Source: Chrysaora quinquecirrha (Eukaryota; Cnidaria; Scyphozoa; Semaeostomeae; Pelagiidae). From it: 64,000 bases of DNA. The translations under genes and the position numbers were made by a program. Positions 54,301 to 64,000 of this stretch are shown in pieces. The DNA lies in contig JACTAT010000036.1 of the NCBI GenBank assembly GCA_014526335.1, positions 3,774,269 through 3,838,268 of the forward strand, read 5' to 3'. The notes beneath the pieces were generated by a model, which did no database searches, was not told the origin of the DNA, and worked only from the letters and a program-made list of their open reading frames with translations. Each line of letters opens with the position of its first letter. The first letter of the stretch is position 1.

Positions 54301-57300
54301 ATCTCATTATGTGAATAATTGTCCTGTCTGCCTGGACTGGGTCATGATATTGCTTATGTCACTGAGCAAGATAAAATTTCAGGAAAAACATTTCTCAACC
54401 TATAAATTTCAATTCAAGCTCAGGTCTATATATTTTTGTTCTTCAATTGTAGGGTTATAGGGTCTTACATCAATTATAGGATATCAGCCAGGTTTTAAGT
54501 GTTCTAGCTTTGGTCCCAAGGGATAGTTTACTACTTGAGGAATCTGATACATTGCTGCCATTAATTCAATGGATGTTACAGAAGTCCCTTGGAAATCCCT
54601 AGGGATCATCAGGAATCTTATACACCTTCATATGAAGAGTGAAATGTCCCTTCTGTGGTTCTTTGGCAATCCTTGTAGGAGTGACTCATGTAGGCAACCC
54701 AGAGATGTTGTTTGGCTTATGGGCTTACACTCATCTTCTATAAGAAACTCATTTATAAGAAATACATTACTGTGATCAATATTGGTAAGAAACTTTCAGT
54801 ACTCAACCCAAAATGATAAGAAACTTGCAGGTCTTGACTATGTTTAGAATTAGAAATATAGAACAGACAAACAAAATTTTGTTACACGTTGAGTGTCTAT
54901 TTTACAAAAAAATGTGAATTAGATAACTTCTTCTATTTGTCAATTTAGTGTCAATTTTGACACTAAAATATTTTGATCCCAAAGAAACTGCTAAGAAATT
55001 TCAGTATACCAAAACTGTCCAAAAGTTAAGAAACTTTGGGTACAGAAAAAATCTTAGTTTCTAACAAAAAGAGTGTATTTCTAACTATAGCATTAAAATA
55101 ACAAAATAAACAGAAAATTCAATATTTCAATCAAGAAAACAGCTGCAATTAGAATGCAACATCATCTCCAAAGATTGATTAATTATTGAGGAAGAAATTC
55201 TTATATTTTAATCTTCCTTTTTTCATCTAATTAGACATTAAAATAAGCTAATTATATCCATAATTTATAAGGCAAATGAAATGTTTTTATTAAGATTGCA
55301 TAATATTGACAGCTTATTCTTTTATTTCATTATCAGATCATTGCAGTACAGCAGATTGGAATATTGATAAAAGTGATGAGGTAAACAAATTTATTATTTA
55401 TTTATTATTTCATTGTATTATTTCTTTTACAAATAGGTTAATTATTTATTAATCACTAAAGATCAACTTTTTATGCACAATAACTGTCAATGGTATGCTA
55501 TATGTAACATTGACCCAATAGTACACATCCTTAAATACAAGAAAAATCTGATGAATTGTTAGGTAAATGTCCCAATTGCATGGTCTGCAGGGAAAATGTA
55601 ACCATCCCAAGGTATTACCCAGCAAGTGGAGTTTAGGTATAAGGCAACACAAAAATTACATGTCTTTATTTTGTTCAATGTTTTGGAACAGCCCTGGCCA
55701 AACTATCAAGCATTGTTGGTCAAACACCTGGGATTTGCTTTTACAGGCAATGTTTGACCGTTTGGTCACTTCACAAAACCAGGGAGACTAAGTACTTAAT
55801 CTCCCTGCATGAAACATTGCTTGACAAGCCAAATTCGATCTGTAATGTTTTTGAAAAACGTGAAAACATTTTATGCTTGACGCAAGTAAAAAATGTTTGA
55901 AGAGCATTATCTTTTTACCTTGGCCAAACGGCAAACATTTTGCTTGAATAGCACGCAAGCATAAAATTTTTGTTAGAAATTTCATCAAGAACGTTTTACC
56001 GTTTATTGCAATCATAAAAGAAGTATTACGCAAGTACACGTGACGTCTGGTATTGCAGCTTGCAGCAGTAACGTGCGTCACGTGTCCTTTTGCCGTGAAA
56101 TGTACATTGGTTAAAAAAATTTCAGTTTCAGGAAGTTGCAAGGGTAAAAAACTGAAACAGGTATTGTGAAATCGACATTATTTGAGATGTTAAGTGTGAA
56201 ATGTACAAGTTGTTAATTTTTGAAGCAGTGTGAGAGGTAAACGATGTGAAAAACGTAAAGCGTCAATTTGAACAGTTTTTTGGGGGAGCATGCCAAATAC
56301 TTATCAAACGTAACGTTAAAGACGATGAATTTGTACTCGAAATTTGCTTGAAACAGCGTTGAGAGATAACTTTCAGCAAATTTACACTGTTTAACATCCA
56401 AATGCAGGTCATTTCTCCGTTGCGAGCATAGTAAGGCGAGAGCGCTGCATCAAACTTAGAACTGATTTCTATTCAACCATGAGAAAAATAAAGTTTTCTT
56501 GTAATAATTTTTCTTTTTCCAGATATTTTTCAGTCTACTGGCCGATTCTCTGCAGCATAATTCAAAAACAGGTAATTCTATTCTCATCGTAAATGTTTTT
56601 CTTCAGAAAATTTAATGCGAACACGCTGAACACACTGTTACAGCATTAATCTGCCAGCAGCAGCATTGAGATGTCCACGTAAGAATTGAAGTCACTTGAA
56701 CCACTGGCATTCCTGATCCTTCAACCCCAAAAGTTAGATAAAATGTTGCCAAAAAACATAGGGTGCGTTCTCTCGTGGCCCTTTGCTGCATCATTTTCTG
56801 AAGATTTTAGAGAGATCAAAAGCCCGCTCGGGAAAATCAGAGACTATGGAAACTTAAAAGCTCTCCTGGCTCCAGAGCTGAAAGATTTCGCAGGCTTCGC
56901 AGAGAAATCATTTCCAAAGCAACTTCTCTGAATTATTCCATTTTTTCAAGCAAGTGCCTATTTGGCGCCTTGTCTCGGAAATCTACTCGCAAGTCCCAAA
57001 TGAATGCATCCGTGCTAGAACTTTCTTGAGCTTATTGAAATAATTATGATCCGTTTATTTCTTTTCATTTTCAGCACTATATGAGCTGTTCTCTGAGCTT
57101 CCCAATCATAAATCACATTTTCAAAGTGACAACGAATATAGGTAAGTAAGGCCCTGGCCAAACGATCAAACATTCTTGGCGAAACATTTTGGATTCTCCT
57201 TTGCAAGCAATGTTTAACCATCTGGCCACACCGAGAACCATCGCGTGACAAGTAAAGTTCTCTCAGCCATTTCGTTTGAAGAACTTCGAAAACATTCTAT

Positions 57301-60300
57301 GATTTTATCAAGCAAAAAATGTTTGACGATCGATGTTTGTGATGCAGGCAAAAGGTCAAACATTTTGTTTGACAAGCAAATCGCGAATATTTGACAAACA
57401 ATGTTTGATCGTTTCGCCAGAGCCTAACACTTAAACGCTTGAAATATAAAAATATTAAATTTCTTCACTTTATTTATTTGAATAAATTATTCGCAACAAG
57501 ATACTTGAGTTTCCTAGAGCACGCGATAATGTATTGTCTAAATTAACTTCTTTCATTAATTCATTGTTTTCATGTATATTGGACAACCTGTCCACAGTGA
57601 ATTCTGAATTGAGAATATCTCTGATTATGTGTTTTAGAATAAAAGAGGACGTGTTTGATGAAGAAGACGAAGATACTGAATTCAATAGGCTTATCAAAAT
57701 TCTTATGGTATGTAGAGAGATTTTAATTATTATCTTACAATTAATAAAGTTCAGTATAGCTTCTAAGACTCAGAAATGGTTTACCAGAGGCTTGGGTTAA
57801 GCAGTGACTTTTAGAGACTGTTTTAATTTTCGTAATATCTTGGCCACTGAAAGCTTTTTCGTCTCACGCTCTTCAGGGTACGAACTGTTGAAAATTTCTT
57901 TTTTGTCATTAATCAACTCCATCTAGCCCAGCCCTTGAATATTTGAGAGTTTTTATCCAATTTGTTTGCCGCGAGTTGCGCATTTTCGTCCGTAGAGAAT
58001 TTAGGCCTAATTGATCAATATGTTTTATTACGTCATGTTGGCGTAATTGTATTCAATGTCACGACCAAACTAGGTCAGTCTTTATTATCTGATGCAAGGA
58101 CTTTTTGGCCAAACGTTCATAGCTCTATCTATTCTACTTCTGAGATGCGACGAGGAGGGAGGCTGAAGAAATCCCCCTCTTGTTTGAGAATCGATGGGGT
58201 TAAAGAATGTGTGTGTCGCAGTGTCCATTGACAAATGAATTCATATTTAATCTATCCTCATGTTTCATAAAAGAAATCCATTAGATAAAATAGTTTTGTA
58301 TGTTGAAATTGAAACTGGGTCTCTTCTCCTTTAAGTCTTAATGAGATTTGTAGTCATATAATATTAGAGATATGTTGTTAACATTATTCCTGTCTTTATT
58401 ACAGAATCGCTTGCAAAATGGAAAGTCGTTACCAGCAGGACTTACTCAAGACAAGGTGAACCCTTCTATCTCTTTAACGCTACGTACGTTTCAATGTTTT
58501 GACAATGACATATTGGAATTAGCAAGAAAGCAAACAAGCAAGCAATTTTTGCTTGTTAATGCAGGTCAGTAGTTCTGACAACTATAAGCTGATGTGGACC
58601 TGAAGGTCGTACCCCCGGACTGATATTCTAGGGCGAATACCCTTGGTACTCATTAACCGACAAGGATGGAGAGCGGAGTTGACTGTAGGCTTTTGGAAAG
58701 TCTTTCCGACGACATTCGAACCCACGACTTTACGATCGTGAGCCAAGCGCCTTGACCGCTCGGCAACACAATCTCAAAGGAATACGAAATCTAAAGTCCC
58801 TTTGGATTTTTGCCTTAGTTTTCAAAGCTTTGGATTTCACTGAGTTGGGAAATAAAACAAGATGAAAGTCTAAAATCCACATTGAATAAATGATGTGAAT
58901 AATTATAAATTTCATTTGACCTATTATAATTTCACTTTCACTACTTTTTATTTCTCAGATATGCAAGTTAAAGGAAGATTTTGTGAAGCAAAGAGAAGCA
59001 TCTAAAAGATGTACTGAAGATGAAAAAGTAAGCTGGCGCCCTGGGTTTTACTTATTTTCGATACTTTATACAGTGTTAATCTTCCCCTTACAGAGGGTTT
59101 AAGTTTACGTAGTGATGAGATTTTGAAGAGTTGTATAATAGGGCTTCAAATGACTCTCTTATCGATTTATTACTTATTGCTAAAATACAACAATAAAATA
59201 CAAGTTACTATTACTAAACAAATGTGTATTTTACACGACCCAAGTAAAGCACAGCTTATTCTACCATAGCTATCTTTGTTCTCTTATTTTGTCTTTATCA
59301 TGGTCACTAATTCATGAGATCAAGGATATAATACATGGTCCCCTGAGACCATAAACTGGAACCCTCTTCAAGCGTGACAGACGCTTTCAAAGCTTTGATC
59401 CCCAATTCTAGAACCTTGTTCCGCACCGCTTCCTTCTTCTGCAGAACTCTGGACCCCTTTTCCCTGAAACGCATGTCTTATCCAAATTTTAAAAGCCATC
59501 CCTAACCTGGCTGTATTTCTTTCCTTCGCTAAACTTTCTTCTTTTCTTGGTTGGGGCGCGTATATGTCCTTTCCCCAACATCAAACACTAAAAGAAGGTC
59601 TTTAACATACAATTTGACTTCTTTTTTAGACATCTAATGTTGGAAAGAAATCGAAACCTCCACAACAAGTTCCTGTTACAAAAGTAAGATTTTCCTGGGA
59701 AATAATGATGTCGTGATATTTTCTGCTTTGTTGTTCTTTCAGGAGGTTGTGTTTTTAATCTGTATTTCAGCGCATCAGATGCACGTTAACTAAATTAACC
59801 TTTACAGTGCCATTTTACGTTTAAACTCTCTAACTTATTTATCAAAAATGCAACGAAATGAAATGACAGAAAATTGAGAAACACCAAAACTGATCTTACA
59901 TTGCCATTAAGGAAAACTAACAACGGGCAAACTGCTATATCTTTTCGAGGAGCTAAGCTCTGGAATCAAGTTGAACATGATTTAAAAGAAGCACCCTCTT
60001 TTGCCACATTTAAGAAAAAATTAAACAGCAAAATTTGAATAATTATCAGAATCTTCTTGTCAGTAGCTCTAGTTATTTGTCACGGCCCCCTGAAAAGCAG
60101 TCCTAATCGATTGACGGGGCTACCGTGCCTAAATAAGTTAAAATACAATTTAAATGTAAAACAAATTTGATATTTTTTTTCAGCCAAAGCCAAAAAGTAA
60201 AAAGCAGATATTAGCAGAGCAAAGGAGAAGAGAAAGGGTAATAAAATCTAATGCTTAATTTATTATTTTTGGGTCTTTGTAAGTTTGAATTTTGATCAAG

Positions 60301-63300
60301 TATACCTTTACCTTTGTCTTTTGTATGAACTATTCATCAAGAAATAATCTATTTGAGCATAGGAAATGGCTAAAATTGCAGAAGAACTTGACGAAAAGAA
60401 GAAGAGGGAAGGAGAAAAAGAAAATGCTAGGAGACAAGTAATTATTTTTCGAAATGTTTTTATAAGAAATCATATTCATATAACTACGAAGATCTCACTT
60501 TGGTTCTGACGCTGGGAATCCTTTTTTGTTCTTTAGATGGAATCGGAAAAGCAAAGAAAGCTAGAAGAAGAGCAAAGAAAATTAGAGGAAGATAGAAAAA
60601 GGTTGGCTCAAGAAGCAAAGAAGAAAAAGAACGGTTTGTTGATGTTTATTTGTTTTTTATATCTATTTGATTTTTGTTTGTTTGTTTGTTTGTTTGTTTG
60701 CTTATCTGTTTGTTTGTTTGTTTGTTTGTTTGTTTGTTTGCTTATTTGTTTGTTTGTTTGTTTGTTTGCTTATTTGTTTGTTTGTTTGTTTGCTTGTTAG
60801 TTTTTTGTTTGCTTATTTGTTTGTTTGTTTGTTTGTTTGTTTGAAGTTTTTCATTTTGTCCCTGTCCCTTAACCTTTTCACTAACATTTTTCCAGACGCT
60901 AGCCCTTATCTTGTGTTCAGCCTCAAACTTTTCTAACATAAAGGGGTTGAGTTAGAAGAATAGAACAACGGACTACTAGCCCCTTGTTTTTCTGTAACTT
61001 CTGCCTGTTAAACTGACGAATCAGGTATAACGTTGTCTTTCAAAAGTTAAGTCCTGCCATTGATGAAATAGGATGTATCAGCGCATTTTCCTTTAAAAGA
61101 ACAAACACAAAGCAACGCGATATACAAATAAATATATTGGTTCAAACCAATATTTCGAGCTCGGATACCCTCTTAATCAAGGTCGCTGAAGATTTCATCA
61201 ATTAATCTCTTAATTTTCAGTTAATTTGACGAAGAGTATGTCAGCTAGTATATTGGTTACAATAGAAATATCATCAATTGAATATTATATTTTCACCTAA
61301 CGCTGCTTTGTGTCTGTTTTTCTTTTTGAAAATTAAAATTTATCTTTATCCATTCCCTGATACAGTCCCAGTAAAAGTACCGGTGGCTGCTCGTACTTCG
61401 TCTGATAATTTTCTCCTTTTATTGGCAGAGAGGATCGAGAGCGGGAGCTACGTCAACAAAAGAGAATGAACGACTTGAGAAATTAAAAAAGCAGCAAGAG
61501 GAAGAATCGAGAAGAAAAGAGGAAGAAAAGAAACGAAAAGCGGAAGAAAAAGCAGCAAAATCAAAAGCAGCAAGAGAAGCAAAAGGTTTGCATTCTTCTG
61601 AACTATTTCTTATCATTTTTAACGATTTTCAGACCTAGCGTTTCAGACCTCGTTTTGATGACTGATAACTGAGGCTCATTTAAAATGTCTACCTTAAAGC
61701 TCTGACCAGACGATCTAACATTGTTAACTTCTACAATTCAGTTGTGTTCTGTTTCCATTGAGGTCAACCACTTAAGTAATCTAGTTTAAGATTCTTAATT
61801 TTTGCAGAGAGAGAAGAAAAGGAAAAACTCGAGCAAGCAAAAAAGCAACAGGTAATATTTGTCGGTCTTTATAATTGTTCTTTCGCTTTCTGTGGATAAA
61901 AAATGACATATATTTGTGTGTATACTTATATGTGTACGTCATAGTACATACAATGTTTTAACCCTAAGTTAATAAATTGGTGACTTCTATTTCTAGAATA
62001 ACAAAAGATCTCAAGCACAATTTCAGCAACAGTATCAATCACAATATCAACAACAACAACAAAAATATCCAAGAGAAGTTCCTCCAAGATTCCTCAGGCA
62101 AATGCAACAACGGCAACAACCAAATTCAAATTCTCAAAATGATTATGATGATTCTTCACAACAAAATACTTCTTTACGTGAGTGAGGCTGTTATTTTACT
62201 ACCATACTCCACATATTTTAAAATATTCGTTCAAATTCAACGGTTTATGGAAAAATTGGACAATATCAGGTAGGACTGACCCAGGAAGCTGACTCTATTC
62301 CGGATTTGAGAGAATATTTGAAATTTATTGTTTAATATTTTTGCTATTATTTTAACTAAGATATCAACGGAAATGATCATTTCTTTTTTAGCAACCAATC
62401 GAAAAGACCAAAAACCCTCAGTAGATGATAGTAACTGGGATAAAGATTCGAATGATACAACAAAAACTGTTGAAAAATCTCATAGTAATAGAGTACCATG
62501 GTCTGAAAACACAACAGTGGGACATGAAAATTGGGGCAAGAACTGAGTAATGGTGCTGGGTCTTTATCTGATTGGGGTACAGTGACTGCTACTGAAGATT
62601 GGGACGCTCCATCAGATTCTAATTTTACGGATTGGACTGAAACAGTTGGCACAGGAGTGAATAATAGACAAGATATTGTAAAGAAAGACGATACGAAAAC
62701 AGTCGAGCCGACACCGATCGGTAGCGAAGTAAAATCGGGTAAAATACCGAAAAGAGAATATCTCGGTTGATAATCGGGTGCCTACGAGTGGGCAATTCGG
62801 TGCGATCGGACAACCGGTGATTTCTTCAAATAGTGAACAGTTGGATAATAAGCAATCGCAGAATAAACCGTCGTTGTCGATTACGCTTACTGAGAAATGC
62901 GAGGATTTGGATCGAGGAAGTAATATACCTATTGTAAATAAGAATTTGAACAAAGAACCTGTTTATAGAGATGCTATTGAGAGAAATAGAACAGGACCTA
63001 CAGAAGGACAGTCTAGTGGCGCAAGTCATCATGACATGAATGGGAAAAAAGTAGATACATCTAGAAGTTCGGAGACTCCGTCACCTAAATTGACAGGCTG
63101 GTCAGGATTAGATGGGTTTGATTCTACGCCTATTGATTCTGCAGCAAAGACTATATCGAAAACAGAAGCTAAAAATATTGTCTCTGAACAGAGTTCATTG
63201 AAAACTGAGGGTATTGTTAATGCTAGAGATAAGGATGTAATGAAATCGCAAACATCTGTACCTCCGCATGCAGTAAAGGATATTATTCCTGATAAAGTTA

Positions 63301-63419
63301 CATCGAATAAAGTTGATACAAAGTTGGACTCGACTGCAGTTGTAGCTGAAAGAAGCACTAGAGAGTCGGATGAATGGGGATGGACTACTGCTTCCTCAAA
63401 GAAAACTAAGGTAAAATGA
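51339..63419 (+). CDS. TNRC6: J-domain protein fused to a TNRC6/GW182-like region (3' partial)
   Basis: Exons: 51339-51408, 52051-52112, 53069-53135, 55337-55380, 56523-56571, 57075-57141, 57638-57707, 58405-58455, 58959-59027, 59630-59683, 60184-60237, 60363-60437, 60537-60633, 61429-61585, 61808-61851, 61997-62177, 62392 to 63410 (donor) or 63419 (TGA). Residues 1-66 form a J domain: RKDLEFLGLE, AFIKLALKLHPDRF with HPD at 38-40, FHEVCKAYKRL. It is followed by an acidic linker, a Lys/Glu coiled coil (about res. 205-290), a Gln-rich stretch, then KYPREVPPRF, the motif found in the N-terminal part of vertebrate TNRC6 proteins. The last exon has spaced Trp motifs (SNWD, VPWS, ENWG, SDWG, EDWD, TDWT, TGWS, EWGW) of the type that bind Argonaute or CCR4-NOT. 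Known family role: miRNA-guided repression in P-bodies. Phases agree through exon 13; four single-base breaks at homopolymers (near 60624, 61458, 62533, 62750) interrupt the frame. The UBA and RRM parts of TNRC6 are not in the window. A two-gene alternative is possible, but no stop, poly(A) site or promoter separates the parts. Confidence 0.8.
54726..55077. mobile_element. MITE, TA-CACTC family (copy 6)
   Basis: Left end TA-CACTC then ATCTTCTATAAGAAACTC; right end TTAGTTTCTAACAAAAAGAGTG-TA. The interior 'aagaaactttcagtactc' and 'aagaaactttgggtac' words are the subfamily marker. It lies in an intron between J-domain-linker exons. Confidence 0.75.
55691..55985. mobile_element. MITE, CCCTGGCCAAACGATC family, right end lost
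   Basis: Left GCCCTGGCCAAACTATCAAG, with internal 'tttgaccgtttggtcac' and TTGGCCAAACGGCAAACAT. The right terminus (CAATGTTTGATCGTTTGG) is not found, so the copy is truncated or diverged. Confidence 0.65.
57149..57427. mobile_element. MITE, CCCTGGCCAAACGATC family (complete copy)
   Basis: Left AGGCCCTGGCCAAACGATC; right CAATGTTTGATCGTTTCGCC. It begins only about 8 bases after the exon boundary at 57141, immediately behind the GTAAGT donor, so the insertion has spared the splice site by a few bases. Confidence 0.8.
58590..58768 (-). mobile_element. tRNA-derived SINE S2
   Basis: On the - strand the head reads GTTGCCGAGCGGTCAAGGCG, an A box of Leu/Ser-tRNA type, followed about 45 bases later by a GTGGGTTCGAATG B box. 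The body continues with 'accaagggtattcgccctag' and 'agtccgggggtacgaccttc'. The body is shared with the repeat at 40250. The acceptor-stem pairing of a functional tRNA and a proper anticodon arm are not evident, so this is called a SINE rather than a tRNA gene. Confidence 0.7.
60668..60842. repeat. Tetranucleotide microsatellite (TTTG)n in GW182 intron
   Basis: About 40 TTTG units interrupted regularly by CTTATTTG or CTTATCTG, beginning 35 bases after the donor at 60634. The ORFs read through it on both strands are repeat artefacts. Confidence 0.95.
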
Positions 63420-63421
63420 AC

Positions 63422-63850
63422 TACAGTAAGAACCCGCAAAATAGAAACCACTTTATAAGAAATCTCAGGCTGATTTTTTTTCAGAAAATGTGCCCTCATT
63501 TAATAAACTTCTTGGCCTAATTTTAGGAAGGGTTCTTATTGGAGTGTTCCTAATATATAGATATTTCATAATTGTTGAACACTTTGTAATGAGGTTAGTT
63601 TCAAATGCATGATAAGCTTGCATGAAGACAATGACTGCAACATGAAAATTAGTGAACCTCCATTTTGATAATATTTAATCTCAGTACATGATATGCAGTA
63701 GTGTACATGCATGCAGTAGTTGAGAAACACTGAAGGTTAACCATATTATGAGAAACCTATCAGCCTGTTTATGGGAGAGTGCCCTTTTGATAGGAAACTA
63801 AACAGGCTGATTTGAAAAAACTAGCTTCGATTTTGCGGGTTCCTACTGTA
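63422..63850. mobile_element. TA-flanked inverted-repeat element (CAGTAAGAACCCGC ends)
   Basis: Left end TA-CAGTAAGAACCCGCAAAAT; right end ATTTTGCGGGTTCCTACTG-TA. A second inner pair with 'ataagaaatctcaggctgat' and 'atcagcctgtttatggga' is present. About 430 bp and non-coding. It begins within a few bases of the end of the last GW exon, so that exon's end or its donor (63411) lies right against the insertion. Confidence 0.75.
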
Positions 63851-64000
63851 TTAGTTAATGTGTATTGCTTAGAATGGCTTAGCAAAAAATCCAGACAGGA
63901 GAAAAACCTTGCGCTGTGTGACTTGAAAATTTTGTCACTAATTTTTTGAGCTCACATTAAATGAATTCATTATGATTTTGTGACTTAATGATTGAATAGT
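63851..64000. other. Right edge of the window
   Basis: A fragment near 63895-63945 shares 'caggagaaaaaccttgcgct' and 'gtgtgacttga' words with the dispersed repeat at 13255-13330 (ggaggagagccttgagctg...tgactcga). No exon is seen; the GW182 gene presumably continues beyond 64000. Confidence 0.4.

Noticed and set aside
58695..58768. Possible functional tRNA on the minus strand
   Set aside because: A and B boxes are present but the downstream body is shared with a dispersed repeat (40250), so a SINE is the better explanation.
60634..60936. Frames rich in FVCLFVCL or NKQTNKQT
   Set aside because: Both strands of the (TTTG)n microsatellite; the true coding exon ends at the donor at 60634.
63029..63499. 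156-residue minus-strand frame
   Set aside because: Antisense to the W-motif exon of the GW182 gene.

Overview
This window is animal nuclear DNA: AT-rich, intron-rich and packed with short non-autonomous transposons. I recognise five protein-coding genes, all on the + strand, each rebuilt exon by exon from GT/AG boundaries, matching intron phases and family motifs. A conventional protein kinase C, TMEM184, TVP23 and a GW182/TNRC6-type silencing protein together point to a metazoan, most likely an invertebrate. I cannot name the species or phylum from the sequence alone.

Layout. 1-1975 is repeat-rich upstream DNA. 1976-23713 is a conventional PKC gene (pseudosubstrate, C1A, C1B, start of C2, kinase, C-tail), but two conserved blocks are absent: the second half of C2 and kinase subdomains IX-X. 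Both absences leave the reading frame open. 23714-29301 holds transposons and tandem repeats. 29302-32231 is a two-exon gene for an unrecognised 514-residue protein with a basic first half and an acidic Ser/Asp-rich second half. 32232-37638 is repeat-rich and contains two Helitrons in tandem. 37653-43452 is TMEM184 (seven coding exons, 382 aa). 46265-49580 is TVP23/FAM18 (six coding exons, 207 aa). 51339 to at least 63410 is a long gene whose N-terminus is a J domain and whose C-terminal part is a TNRC6/GW182-like coiled coil, Q-rich stretch, PREVPPRF motif and W-rich region. It probably runs off the right edge.

Functional themes. PKC acts in lipid/Ca2+ signalling, TMEM184 and TVP23 are membrane/Golgi trafficking proteins, and GW182 proteins recruit deadenylases to Argonaute-miRNA complexes. 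The genes are not an operon and share no obvious pathway. The points most worth attention are the J-domain/GW182 fusion, the PKC exon whose conserved sequence begins exactly at the end of a TA-flanked MITE, the second in-frame PKC loss, and four homopolymer-associated single-base frame breaks in the GW182 gene that look like assembly errors.

Repeats. At least four MITE/foldback families recur (TA-CACTC..., CCCTGGCCAAACGATC..., TAGACTTATTACATGAGTC..., GTCGCCCTATGGCGCA...). There are also Helitrons with correct A|TC...CTAG|T ends, two SINE-like families, and large micro/minisatellites inside introns.
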